In this document: positions 46,271 to 55,150 of the stretch, piece by piece
Layout: each line of letters starts with the position of its first letter
Numbering within the stretch: the stretch's first letter is position 1
Assembly: GCA_050331455.1 (NCBI GenBank)
Contig: JBHJGV010000016.1
Location: 1-64,000, forward strand
DNA from: CAYUYV01 sp050331455
Lineage (GTDB): Bacteria; Pseudomonadota; Alphaproteobacteria; JAJFIK01
Direction: 5' to 3'
DNA: 64,000 nucleotides
Notes under the pieces: model-generated
The model's database searches: none
Told to the model about the DNA's origin: nothing
Seen by the model: only the letters and a program-made list of their open reading frames with translations
Position numbers and translations under genes: made by a program

Positions 46271-49200
46271 GCGTCCCCTCCAACGTCCACGGACCATTCC
46301 TTCACCCGGGCGAGATGATCGTAATCGCCTTTGGATGTCTCATGCTTCGGGATATGGCGGGGGCGGTAGGGCGTTTCGGGCCGCCCATATTGGCGGATAA
46401 GCTGGCCGAGACCGACGGCGGCGTCATAGGACAGTTGGGAGACGGTGTCCTCGCCGACGGCGATGTCGCCGGGCTTGTCAGCGGAGCGTCCGCCCTTGAA
46501 GGGGACATAGCGCAGCCACGCGACCGGCCCTGCGGGCACGTTCTCGAAGGCGCCGGCCCCCACCATCAGGGCCTCAAGCGCCAGCTGGGGCGCAAGGCCC
46601 GCCTCGACCTCTTTGCGCGATGGGGGCTGACCGGTCTTGTAATCGATGATGGCGTAGCCGCCGCTCAGCCGGTCGATGCGGTCGGCCCGGCCGGTCACGG
46701 TGAACCCATCCGTATCGGGAACGCTCCAGGATCCGGCCACTTCGATGGCCAGCGGCGCCGCCTTCTCCCGCCAGGCCCGTTCGGTCTCGAAAAACCAATG
46801 GGCGGCCTGGCGGAACCGCGGGCCCCAGAAGGTGCGCTGGGCCGGGTCGGTCAGGATGTGGGACAGGCTGCGCTCGCCCTCGGCGATCAGCGCTTCGAGA
46901 GCCCCATCGGGCAGAGTGTCGCGATGGGTGGCAACGAAACGCTCCAGAAGGTCATGGACGAAAATGCCCCGTTCCCTCGGGCCCGGCGCCTGGTCCAAAG
47001 GATCGAGGGGGCGCAGGCGCAGCACATGCTTGGCGTAAATCGCATAAGGGTCGCGGATCAGGGTCTCGATTTCCGTGACCGACAGGGATGTCGGTCGGTG
47101 TTCCACAGGAGGCTTGGGTCGCGGCTCGGCGCTGCGCGCCACGGTGTCAGGCCGGTCGAGGGCCTGGGCGAGGGCGCAATAATCCGCAGACGGCGCCAGC
47201 GCATCGGCCTGGCCGGCCCCCTTCAGCAGGTTTTCAAGACGCAACAGCCAACGGGACGGGACCTGGGGCGTGCCGTCCACTTTTTCCGCCCGGGTCAGAT
47301 AGACCGTCGGCGCGCCGCAAAGCTGGGAAAAGTCATGGGCCGCCTGGCCGATGCGTCGCTCCGGCGACGGCAGACCGAGGTTATAGCGCATGGGCCGGCT
47401 CAACCAGGGATCCGCCCCCGGATCATCGGGCCAGGTGCCCTCATTGAGGCTGCCCAGGATCATGACATCCGTCTGCTGAAGGCGTGCTTCGAGGGGCCCC
47501 CAGATGAACAGGCGCGGATGGCGCGGCCGGGCCGGGCGCACGACGATGGTCTCGATCAGGCTCTCGAACAGGGCCGGATAATCCGTGACCGTGATCGCCT
47601 CCGCGAAGGACCCGTCCCCGGTCAACTCGGCCATCACGGCCGCCAGGGCATCCCCCGCATCGCCGAGCCATAGCCGCTCCGCGCCGTCATTCTCCGCTTC
47701 CGAACGGGCCAGGGCCTCGCCGACGGATGCATGGGCCAGTGCCCAGGCGCTCAGGTCATAGGCCGCGCCATCGGCCAGGGCCGTCAGCGGCGCAAAGGCC
47801 GCCGCGAGGCGGTCCACCAGATCTGCGAGGTCCTCCGCCTGGGGAAGGGGTGCACCGTCCCGGTCCCTCAGGCGGTCGGGCAACGCCGTTTTCAGACCTT
47901 CAAGGCCCGGCTTCGGACGCAGGCCCCTCAGGACGCTCCGGTCGAGCAGGCCGACACGATAGTCCCGCCGCCCCACATCCAAGCCCAGACGGCAAAGTGG
48001 ATGCTTCAGTAGGCTGAGGAGCGGAACCGGCGCGAAGTCGGCCTTGAGAGCATTGGCCGTCAGGCGCAAAAAGACGGCCGGCGGCGTTGTCATCAGGGGA
48101 TCGCCGGCGCTGTCGTCCACGTCGATCCGCCAGCGGCGCAATTCTTCGCGCACCCGCCGGGCCAGCATCCGGTCCGGTGTAACGAGGGCCGCGGATCGTT
48201 CCGGCGTTTCCAGGGTCTCCCGCAAGATGAGGGCGATGGCGCGGGCTTCCTCGGCGGGCGTTGCCGCATCGATCCGGTGCAGATCCCGGGTCGCCTCGGG
48301 CGGCGCGATGCCATCCTTCACCTGGAGCCAGCCATCGGTCGTGCCGGCCGGACGCAGGGCCTCGTTGATCAGCCGCAGGCGCCGTTGGCGCGGCGCGCGA
48401 TCCTCCGCCCCCGGCCAATGGGGTACCGTATCCGGCATGCGCTCGAAGGCATCCAGCAGATCCCTCAGGCCGTATTGCGGATGGCTGTCCTCCAGGCTTG
48501 CCCAGACATCCGAATCGATACCCCGGTCGAGACCGGGCAGGACGACGGCACCCTCGGGCAGGCCCGCAATGACCTGGAGCAGACGGCGGGTCGCCGGAAC
48601 GCTGCCCGTGGAGCCTGCCGCGATCACGGGATCCGTCGGCGGGCTCGCCTCCCAGCGCCGGGCCAGGGCATCGATCAGCCGGGCGCGGCGGATCTGCCGG
48701 TCCATCACACCCTGTTCGTCGAGCACGGCGGGCCAGGCGTCGGTCAGGATGGAGAGAAACTGCACCGTATGCTGCCAATGGACGGCGAAGCGGTCCGGAG
48801 CCAGGGTCTTGAGACCCGCCAAATCGGCCTCGGCGGTCTGCACCTCGTCCAGGAAGGCGCCGAGATCACGGGCGAGCCGGGCGGCCTGGCCCGGTGCGAT
48901 GCCCCGGTCCCGGCCCGGCGCCCGCGCCGTTTGCCAGCGCTGGATGAGCTGGGCGAGGATGAGGCGCCGCCGCAGGTCCGGCACCTCCGGGCAGAGGTCG
49001 AGATCCGTTGCACCCGTGGGGCCGTCCGTCGCCAGAAGATCGTCCTCGTCCACATCGCCGATGGGCTGGATGCGGGGCAGCAGCACGACGCCCCCGCCGG
49101 TCTGCGCCGCCCAGTCCTGAAAGGCGCTGCGGGCCACCCGGACCGCCCGCCGCGTGGGCAAAAGCAGGGTGACGCGCGTGAGGGCGAAGGGATCGTCCGT

Positions 49201-49296
49201 GGTGCGGTACCAGCGGGCCGTGATGCCCTTCACGAGGGCTGGGAGAAAGGCCTGGCCGGCGGGAATGGTGAACAGGGCGGCGGGTTGGGTCGTCAT
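46267..49296 (-). CDS. addB: Double-strand break repair protein AddB
   Basis: The 1009-residue partner of AddA begins ALFTIPAGQAFLPALVKGI and contains LLPTRRAVRVARSAF, MILGSLNEGTWPDDP and the C-terminal nuclease core YAIIDYKTGQPPSRKEV followed by LAPQLALEAL. This is the alphaproteobacterial AddB form, slightly shorter than the Bacillus protein. The start at 49296 overlaps the stop of the nucleotidyltransferase gene (ATGA) and has GGGAGGG upstream; the long extension up to 49608 is rejected. Confidence 0.95.
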   Translation of the reverse strand: MTTQPAALFTIPAGQAFLPALVKGITARWYRTTDDPFALTRVTLLLPTRRAVRVARSAFQDWAAQTGGGVVLLPRIQPIGDVDEDDLLATDGPTGATDLDLCPEVPDLRRRLILAQLIQRWQTARAPGRDRGIAPGQAARLARDLGAFLDEVQTAEADLAGLKTLAPDRFAVHWQHTVQFLSILTDAWPAVLDEQGVMDRQIRRARLIDALARRWEASPPTDPVIAAGSTGSVPATRRLLQVIAGLPEGAVVLPGLDRGIDSDVWASLEDSHPQYGLRDLLDAFERMPDTVPHWPGAEDRAPRQRRLRLINEALRPAGTTDGWLQVKDGIAPPEATRDLHRIDAATPAEEARAIALILRETLETPERSAALVTPDRMLARRVREELRRWRIDVDDSAGDPLMTTPPAVFLRLTANALKADFAPVPLLSLLKHPLCRLGLDVGRRDYRVGLLDRSVLRGLRPKPGLEGLKTALPDRLRDRDGAPLPQAEDLADLVDRLAAAFAPLTALADGAAYDLSAWALAHASVGEALARSEAENDGAERLWLGDAGDALAAVMAELTGDGSFAEAITVTDYPALFESLIETIVVRPARPRHPRLFIWGPLEARLQQTDVMILGSLNEGTWPDDPGADPWLSRPMRYNLGLPSPERRIGQAAHDFSQLCGAPTVYLTRAEKVDGTPQVPSRWLLRLENLLKGAGQADALAPSADYCALAQALDRPDTVARSAEPRPKPPVEHRPTSLSVTEIETLIRDPYAIYAKHVLRLRPLDPLDQAPGPRERGIFVHDLLERFVATHRDTLPDGALEALIAEGERSLSHILTDPAQRTFWGPRFRQAAHWFFETERAWREKAAPLAIEVAGSWSVPDTDGFTVTGRADRIDRLSGGYAIIDYKTGQPPSRKEVEAGLAPQLALEALMVGAGAFENVPAGPVAWLRYVPFKGGRSADKPGDIAVGEDTVSQLSYDAAVGLGQLIRQYGRPETPYRPRHIPKHETSKGDYDHLARVKEWSVDVGGDA

Positions 49297-50057
49297 GGGC
49301 CCTCCCTGGCCGGCGCCGGGTTCTCGCCCGCTTCGCGAAGCCGGTCTTCCGCGTCCAGCACGCCCTGGGGCGTGCCCACATGCATCCAATAGCCGTCGAG
49401 CCGCAGTCCGAACAGGCGTCCTTCCGCCATGGCCCGGTCCCACAGGATGCGCGTGGAAAAGGCCCCGTGCGGCGGGTCGCGGAACAGCCGGGGGCTGACC
49501 ATCTGGACCCCGGTCCATGCGAAAGGGGCGAAGCCGCCCTTGGGACGCCAGGCAAGGCGCCCATCCGCATCCATGGTGAAATCGCCGCGGCCGTCGAAGC
49601 CGCAGCAATTGACCAGGGGGACGATCAGCATGAGGGCGTCCATGGTGTCGGAATCAAAGCGTTCGATCAGCCGGGGGATGTTCGGTCCGTTGGCCTCCAG
49701 CCAGATCGAGTCCGCGTTGTAGGTGACGAAAGGCGCCCCGCCGAGCAGGGGGAGGGCCTTCACGACACCGCCGCCGGTGTCGAGCAGGGCGTCCGTCTCG
49801 TCGGAAATTCTGATCCGGGGCGCCGTGCGGCGGGATGCCAGGTGATCGCGCAGCATCGCGCCCTTGTAGTGGATATTGACCACCGTCTCCGCGATGCCCG
49901 CTTCGGCGAGCCGGTCCAGGACCCGGTCAATGAGAGGCCGTCCCAGAACGGGCACCAGGGGTTTCGGTCGGTCATCCGTGAGCGGACGCATCCGGGTGCC
50001 CAGACCGGCGGCGAGGACCATAGCCTTGGGCGGAAGGGGCGATGGGGTCTCGGCCAT
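49293..50057 (-). CDS. murU: Nucleotidyltransferase, MurNAc-1-phosphate uridylyltransferase-like
   Basis: The 254-residue protein has AMVLAAGLGTRMRPLTDDRP and KPLVPVLGRPLIDRVLD, the sugar-1-phosphate nucleotidyltransferase signature, and VVNIHYKGAMLRDHL, typical of MurU. MurU makes UDP-MurNAc from MurNAc-1-phosphate in a peptidoglycan-recycling shortcut that needs AmgK, encoded just upstream. The pair is therefore likely amgK-murU. AAGGA precedes the ATG at 50057. Confidence 0.88.
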   Translation of the reverse strand: MAETPSPLPPKAMVLAAGLGTRMRPLTDDRPKPLVPVLGRPLIDRVLDRLAEAGIAETVVNIHYKGAMLRDHLASRRTAPRIRISDETDALLDTGGGVVKALPLLGGAPFVTYNADSIWLEANGPNIPRLIERFDSDTMDALMLIVPLVNCCGFDGRGDFTMDADGRLAWRPKGGFAPFAWTGVQMVSPRLFRDPPHGAFSTRILWDRAMAEGRLFGLRLDGYWMHVGTPQGVLDAEDRLREAGENPAPAREGP

Positions 50058-50094
50058 GGCGCGGGTCCTTTGGCTGGTGGACGGGAAGGGCGGG

Positions 50095-51267
50095 TCAGGT
50101 CCGGCCGGGCGCCCCACGAGCCGCAAGGGCGTTGCCCCGAAGGTCCGGGGGCACATGGGCCGAAAACCATCCGGCGACGGAGGAGAGTGCCGGGTGGGCG
50201 AGGGCTTCGTCCATGGACCGCCACAGTCGCGGCATGAAACCCAAATAGCGAAGCTTGCCGTCCCGATAGCACAGGCGGGCGAAAATGCCGAGGATCTTGG
50301 CCGTGCGCTGGGCCGAAACGACGGCATAGGCCGACCGGAAGGCCGCGTCGTCGAAGGGCATCCCGCCCTGGAGCCGGGCCGCGCTGTAGCGCTCCAGCAT
50401 GGCCTCGGCGAGCCAGGGCTCCACATCGCGGCGGGCATCGGTCAGCAGGGAGACGAGGTCATAGGCCTCGGGGCCGCGCAAGGCGTCCTGGAAATCGAGC
50501 AGGCCGACCCGGGCCGGGCCCGTTCGCCCGGGCAGCCAGACCAAGTTTTCCGCATGATAGTCCCGGTGCACGAACACCGGTTGGGCGTTCTCAAGCGAGG
50601 CGAGGACCGGATCCCAGGCGGCGTGATAGGCGGCGCGCAGGGCCGAGGGCACGCATGATGCTTCGGTCGCGGCTGTCCAGTACCAGTCCAGGAACAGGTC
50701 GATCTCGGCGCGCAAGGCGAGGGCGTCATAGGTGAGGAGGGGCCAATGGGAGCCATCCTCCACCGCCAGTCGGTCCGGCGCCTCGCGGCCATGGAGGTGA
50801 ACGAGAAGATCCACCGCGGTCTCGTAAAGGGCGCGGGGCGGGGTTCCCGCTTCGATGACCCGGGCGAAGAGATCGTCCCCCAGATCCTCGAGGAGCAGCA
50901 GCCCCTGGATATGATCCGCTGCCGAAACGTCCGGCGCACTGAGGCCCTGGGCCCGCAACCAGGCGGCGGCGCCCGTGAAGGCGCGCGGTTCCGGGCCGGC
51001 AAGGCGCGCCTGGGCATTGTATCCGAGGGCAATCCGCTCCTCCCATGTCGCCCCGGGGGGGCAGGCCGCCGTTTCCGCCGCCGGGGGCGCGTCCATGAGC
51101 ACGGCGCGCCGGTCCCCTTCGACGAGGCGGAAATAGCGGCGCGTGGAGGCATCGGCCGTCAGCGGGCGGAGCGCCGCGCGGGGCCAGCCATGGGCCTCCA
51201 CAAAGGCCTCCCGCAAGGGGGCGCGGGGATCGGGGGCGGACGCATCGCGTGGGTCAGAGGTCGTCAA
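50095..51267 (-). CDS. amgK: Sugar kinase of the aminoglycoside-phosphotransferase fold, AmgK-like
   Basis: About 390 residues. The kinase-like core carries LLLEDLGDDLFARVI, the catalytic PVFVHRDYHAENLVWL (Asp in HRD-like motif) and VGLLDFQDALRGPEAYDLVS (metal-binding Asp). AmgK phosphorylates the anomeric hydroxyl of MurNAc/GlcNAc, feeding MurU downstream. No ATG starts the protein: I use the TTG at 51267 with GGAG eight bases upstream, overlapping the end of tsaE by 14 bases. The longer reading from 51555 runs through tsaE and is a shadow. Confidence 0.88.
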   Translation of the reverse strand: MTTSDPRDASAPDPRAPLREAFVEAHGWPRAALRPLTADASTRRYFRLVEGDRRAVLMDAPPAAETAACPPGATWEERIALGYNAQARLAGPEPRAFTGAAAWLRAQGLSAPDVSAADHIQGLLLLEDLGDDLFARVIEAGTPPRALYETAVDLLVHLHGREAPDRLAVEDGSHWPLLTYDALALRAEIDLFLDWYWTAATEASCVPSALRAAYHAAWDPVLASLENAQPVFVHRDYHAENLVWLPGRTGPARVGLLDFQDALRGPEAYDLVSLLTDARRDVEPWLAEAMLERYSAARLQGGMPFDDAAFRSAYAVVSAQRTAKILGIFARLCYRDGKLRYLGFMPRLWRSMDEALAHPALSSVAGWFSAHVPPDLRGNALAARGAPGRT

Positions 51268-51739
51268 GGCGGGCTCTCCAGGGCAGGTCGGGACCGCTGA
51301 TCTCGGCCCTGCGGCCCTCGACGGCACCCATGTCTTGGGGGACAAGGCGTACCTGGAGCGCGCCGGCCGGCAGGTTCGGGCCGAGGCGCTCGGGCCATTC
51401 GACCAAGGACACGCCGCCCGCCAGGGCCTCGTCCCATCCCAGTTCCACAACCTCGGCCGGTTCGCCGATTCGGTAAAGATCGAAATGCCAGATGGGAAAG
51501 CGCGCGGCGTCATAGGTCTGGACAAGGGTGAAGGTTGGGCTTGGCACTTCCTCATCCAGGGCGGTGAGGGCGCGCACGAAACCGCGGGCCAGAGTGGTTT
51601 TGCCGGCGCCCAGATCCCCCGACAGCGCGATCACGTCGCCGGGTGCCGCGGCCGCAGCGAGGCGGGCGCCCAGCCGCGCCGTGTCCGTATCGTCCCGCAG
51701 GGATACGGTGCGCGTGAAGGGCATGTTGACCAGCGGCAT
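51254..51739 (-). CDS. tsaE: tRNA t6A modification ATPase TsaE
   Basis: The 161-residue P-loop protein has VIALSGDLGAGKTTLARGFV (Walker A), SPTFTLVQTYD and HFDLYRIGEP, the YjeE/TsaE signatures. It is part of the complex that makes N6-threonylcarbamoyl-adenosine in tRNA. It heads the overlapping chain tsaE-amgK-murU-addB-addA. GGAGAGAG lies before the ATG. Confidence 0.95.
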   Translation of the reverse strand: MPLVNMPFTRTVSLRDDTDTARLGARLAAAAAPGDVIALSGDLGAGKTTLARGFVRALTALDEEVPSPTFTLVQTYDAARFPIWHFDLYRIGEPAEVVELGWDEALAGGVSLVEWPERLGPNLPAGALQVRLVPQDMGAVEGRRAEISGPDLPWRARLDDL

Positions 51740-51822
51740 GGTGTAAGCTCTCTCCCCGGGCCTATATCCAGAAAAAGCGGGGCCGGCGACACGACCCCAT
51801 CCCTAAGGGAGGACCGGGACGG

Positions 51823-53064
51823 ATGGAAGATCGGACGGTGGAGACCGTGGTGATTGTCGGGGCCGGCCAGGCCGCAGGACAGATGGTGACCAGCCTGCGC
51901 CAGGAGGGGTTCAAGGGCCCGATCACGCTGATCGGCGATGAAGACTATGTGCCTTATCAGCGTCCGCCCCTGTCCAAGAAATTTCTCTCCGGCGAGCTGG
52001 GGCTCGAGCGCGTTTACATCAAACCGAAGACCTATTTTGCCGACCAGGGCGTCGACCTGAAGCTGGGGCGCCGGGCTACCGCGCTTGATCGGGAGGCCCG
52101 GACCCTCACTCTCGAGGACGGCGAGACCGTTGCCTATGACCGCCTGGTGCTGGCCACGGGATCGCGGGTGCGCCGTCTGCCGATCCCCGGCGAGGATCTC
52201 AAGGGCGTGCATTACCTGCGCGGCATCGACGATGTCATCGCCATCCGGGAGCATTTCGCGGAAAAAGCGCGTCTGGTGATTGTCGGCGGCGGCTATATCG
52301 GCCTTGAGGTGGCGGCGGTGGCCGTGAAGGCCGGCGTCGCCGTGACGGTGCTGGAAATGGAGCACCGGGTCCTGGCCCGCGTGACGGCGCCCGAAGTCTC
52401 CGACTTTTTCGAAACCGTGCACCGGGATGCTGGGGTCGAGATCCGCACGGGCATGCGGGTCAGCGGGTTTGAGGGCGAAAACGGCTGTCTCAAGGCCGTG
52501 CAATGCGCCGACGGCAGCCGCATCCCCAGCGATTTCGCCATTGTCGGCATCGGCATCCTGCCCAATGTGGACCTGGCCGAGGCGGCGGGGCTGCCTTGCG
52601 ACAACGGCATCCTCGTGGACGAGCACGGCCAGACCGCCGATCCGCAGATTTTCGCAGTGGGCGACTGCACGAACCACCCCAACGATCTGGTGGGCCGGCG
52701 CATCCGCCTGGAATCCGTCCAGAACGCCATCGACCAGGCGAAGGCCGCGGCGGCGGCCCTGTGCGGTCGCTTCTCCCCCTATTCCCAAGTGCCCTGGTTC
52801 TGGTCGGACCAATATGACCTGAAATTACAAATCGCCGGTCTGTCGGAGGGCTATGACCGGATCGTCCTGCGCGGGGATCCGGCCTCCCGGGCCTTTGCCG
52901 CCTTTTACCTGCGGGATGGGGCCGTAATTGCCGTCGATGCCGTGAACGCCGTGCCGGAATTCATGGTGGGCAAGAAACTGATTGCCGCGGGGGCGCGGGT
53001 TGCCCCGGAACGCCTGGGCGATCTATCGATATCCATGAAGGATCTGGGACGGGACGTCGCGTGA
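51823..53064 (+). CDS. FAD-dependent ferredoxin (rubredoxin/putidaredoxin-type) reductase
   Basis: The 413-residue flavoprotein has VVIVGAGQAAGQMV near the N-terminus, the NAD-binding LVIVGGGYIGLEVAAV at about 146-161 and the closing FAVGDCTNHPND motif. Such reductases pass electrons from NADH to a 2Fe-2S ferredoxin, here encoded 58 bases downstream (53123). Downstream acceptors in related operons are cytochrome P450s or oxygenases; none is present, so the pair may serve other systems. Confidence 0.93.
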   Translation: MEDRTVETVVIVGAGQAAGQMVTSLRQEGFKGPITLIGDEDYVPYQRPPLSKKFLSGELGLERVYIKPKTYFADQGVDLKLGRRATALDREARTLTLEDGETVAYDRLVLATGSRVRRLPIPGEDLKGVHYLRGIDDVIAIREHFAEKARLVIVGGGYIGLEVAAVAVKAGVAVTVLEMEHRVLARVTAPEVSDFFETVHRDAGVEIRTGMRVSGFEGENGCLKAVQCADGSRIPSDFAIVGIGILPNVDLAEAAGLPCDNGILVDEHGQTADPQIFAVGDCTNHPNDLVGRRIRLESVQNAIDQAKAAAAALCGRFSPYSQVPWFWSDQYDLKLQIAGLSEGYDRIVLRGDPASRAFAAFYLRDGAVIAVDAVNAVPEFMVGKKLIAAGARVAPERLGDLSISMKDLGRDVA

Positions 53065-53122
53065 CGGCTCCGGGCCCGCAGGGACCCGCGCGTGGGTCGA
53101 AACGCTGTGAGAGAAGCGAGCG

Positions 53123-53443
53123 ATGGCGAAGATCACCTATATCGAATTCAACGGAACGACCCACGAAATCGACGTGGACAACGGCATGACCGTCATGGAA
53201 GGCGCGGTGAAGAATTCCGTGCCGGGGATCGACGCCGATTGCGGCGGCGCCTGTGCCTGCGCGACCTGCCATGTCTATGTGGACGCGGCCTGGGCGGACA
53301 AGGTCGGCCCGCGCGCGGATATGGAAGAGAGCATGCTGGACTTTGCCGAGGATGTGCGCGCAGAGAGCCGGCTGTCCTGTCAGATCACCGTGTCGGACGC
53401 CCTGGACGGGCTTATCGTCCGGCTGCCTGAAAACCAGCATTGA
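53123..53443 (+). CDS. Adrenodoxin/putidaredoxin-type 2Fe-2S ferredoxin
   Basis: The 106-residue protein has ligands Cys40, Cys46, Cys49 and Cys86, spacing C-x5-C-x2-C-x36-C, as in adrenodoxin-type ferredoxins. ADCGGACACATCHVYV marks the loop. It accepts electrons from the reductase upstream. The stop TGA overlaps a TTG that may start the next gene. Confidence 0.95.
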   Translation: MAKITYIEFNGTTHEIDVDNGMTVMEGAVKNSVPGIDADCGGACACATCHVYVDAAWADKVGPRADMEESMLDFAEDVRAESRLSCQITVSDALDGLIVRLPENQH

Positions 53444-54057
53444 GGGGCCTTGCACCCATAGTCTGCATGTGCGCCGCGGCCCTTTCGGGAATGTTCCCGG
53501 GGCGTGTGTCCGCCGGCGCTGCCCTGCCCGTTCGGACCGTTGCGCAAGACGCCGGGGAGGCGCCGGGCGAAACGGTGGCCTTTCCCGGACGTTTCCCGCT
53601 GCCCCCGGAATGGCGGGAGGCGCCCATCCGGGACGGGGCCCTGCCACCTGGAAAACATGGCCGAATGCTGCTGCGGCAGGGGCCTGACGGCATCGTTCAG
53701 GGCCTGATCCGGATCAAAGCGGTGTCGCGTGGGCTTGGCGAGAGCATGCCCATGGTGGTGGCGACGACGGTTCTGGAGCTGGAGGGGCTGGCCCTGTCGT
53801 TCACGGCGCCGACCCGGTTCGCCCCGATCGGCATCGCCGGCGAGGCCTCCAACCTCACCAATGCCGGGGCGGCGGATTTTCCGGCCGTCCTGCCCGGCAA
53901 TCCGGTCCCCTATCATGTCGTCATGGCGGTGGCGGAAAATCCTTCCTGGTACTTTACGTTTGTGCTGGTCGGTCCCAATCGGGGGGCGGAAAAGGCCATC
54001 GCCGAGGACAATCTGCGCGCCTTCAACCACGTGCTGGCCAGCTTCGTGGCCAACTGA
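53440..54057 (+). CDS. Exported protein of unknown function
   Basis: The 205-residue protein has an N-terminal signal-like segment (VCMCAAALSGMFPG, cleavage near VSAGA) and a soluble beta-rich remainder (KHGRMLLRQGPDGIVQGLI). I do not recognise a family. The start could be TTG 53440 in a TTGA overlap with ferredoxin or ATG 53467, which shortens the signal. It is followed 26 bases later by the Trypco1-like gene, in the same direction, but a functional tie is not evident. Confidence 0.6.
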   Translation: MRGLAPIVCMCAAALSGMFPGRVSAGAALPVRTVAQDAGEAPGETVAFPGRFPLPPEWREAPIRDGALPPGKHGRMLLRQGPDGIVQGLIRIKAVSRGLGESMPMVVATTVLELEGLALSFTAPTRFAPIGIAGEASNLTNAGAADFPAVLPGNPVPYHVVMAVAENPSWYFTFVLVGPNRGAEKAIAEDNLRAFNHVLASFVAN

Positions 54058-54083
54058 AGCCGCCTGCAACAGGAGCCCCGCCC

Positions 54084-54467
54084 ATGCCGGACATTCCCGT
54101 CAGCATCCCCCTGGCCACACCCAAAGCCGTCTCCGATGCGGCGGCGTCCGGGGACAGAGGGTCGGTGACCATCCTGATCGAAGCGGACGAGCCGAACCAG
54201 CGGGCCGGGAAGGGGGGCTTTCGCGCCGTCAATCCAGCGGCCTCCCTCGCGGAGAAATTGGTGGACGGGGCACTGCCCTTCGAGCGGGTCTCGACGGCGG
54301 TTCATGCGATTGCGGGTCAACTTGTCTCAGCCCTCGACGGTCTGGCGAACCAGCCGGACAAGGTGACGGTGGATTTCGGCATCAAACTGTCCGGTGATGC
54401 CAATATTCTGATCGCGAAAGGCTCCGGCGAGGCCAATTTGAAACTGACCTTGCAGTGGGGGAAGTGA
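54084..54467 (+). CDS. Trypco1/CU044_2847-like small protein
   Basis: The 127-residue protein ends with VDFGIKLSGDANILIAKG and GSGEANLKLTLQW, which match the Trypco1 (trypsin-co-occurring) / CU044_2847 family tail, with a preceding helix AIAGQLVSALDGLANQPDKV. In other bacteria such proteins sit next to trypsin-like proteases or NTPase-linked conflict systems as associated components. Here the neighbour is an unrecognised exported protein and no trypsin or NTPase is adjacent, so the role is open. A small hairpin follows at 54500. Confidence 0.68.
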   Translation: MPDIPVSIPLATPKAVSDAAASGDRGSVTILIEADEPNQRAGKGGFRAVNPAASLAEKLVDGALPFERVSTAVHAIAGQLVSALDGLANQPDKVTVDFGIKLSGDANILIAKGSGEANLKLTLQWGK

Positions 54468-54499
54468 GGGACTCCCAGGGCCAGGGGCGGGGGGAGTCT

Positions 54500-54518
54500 T
54501 TTGACTTGCGAAGTCAAA
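54500..54518. terminator. Dyad TTTGACTT-GCG-AAGTCAAA, weak terminator
   Basis: A perfect eight-base stem with a three-base loop, 33 bases after the Trypco1-like gene, followed by TTGTTT. It may end that transcript. Confidence 0.45.
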
Positions 54519-54568
54519 TTGTTTGGGTTAGTCTTTTAGAAATACCGATTATACAGATCTATTTTGTT

Positions 54569-54597
54569 ATAATGTATCATTTATTATACTGTATCAG
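54569..54597 (+). repeat. Two AT-rich 12-base direct repeats
   Basis: TATAATGTATCA (54569-54580) and TATACTGTATCA (54586-54597), one mismatch, 17 bases apart. It resembles binding-site repeats; function unknown. Confidence 0.5.
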
Positions 54598-55150
54598 TTG
54601 CAAAATAAAGCAAAAGTAATAAAGGCTTGTCATACACCCGTGACGAGTCTACCGTGCTTCCATCTTGACCAAAAAGCCGGCACGGAAAGTCCGGATTGAA
54701 CAAGTGGGTACGCTGAGGATCACGGTCATCCGTGTCCTCCAGGCGCGTTCAAACATGCACAGACCAGCTTGAAATGCTCCGTAAACGGTAAATATCCGTG
54801 CTTCGGACACGGTGCAGTGCTGCCCGCTTGCCCTTCCACCATTTGGACAAAGGAGACTGGGATGGCCGACTGTCAAGATAAGCCTGGCGGCGTCGATGGT
54901 GATGCGTGATCCATGTCAAAACGGAGATTCTTTGTAACGCACACGGAGAGTGTTCGGTGAACATGCCGACCAAGCCTCTTTGGCGTTAATCGATCTCCCG
55001 AGAAAAAAGTGTGGTGGAGCGGCTTTGACGTTTCGGTTCCCTGTTCGTGGCATACTCGCCACGCAAACGTCGGAGCTGCTCCATCAGGCTTCCAACCGAT
55101 CAATCGCGCTGGAGCCCTTGCGAACTCTGGCTTCGTTCCTTCAATGACTA

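Larger units (their letters stand above)
54468..55150. other. Non-coding start of the second AT-rich island
   Basis: 683 bases with falling GC from about 54500. It contains the dyad TTTGACTT-GCG-AAGTCAAA (54500-54518), an AT-rich pair of twelve-base repeats (54569-54597), and several frames that lack ribosome sites, including a TTG frame that overlaps the stop of the membrane protein (55154 down to 54873). No gene is convincing. Confidence 0.45.

Noticed and set aside
53440..54467. Trypsin/Trypco1 effector pair
   Set aside because: The 53440 product shows no trypsin motif (no GDSGG or catalytic triad), so I do not call an effector operon.
54649..54876. A 75-codon minus-strand frame in the second island
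   Set aside because: No ribosome site, no neighbours in register, no recognisable motif.
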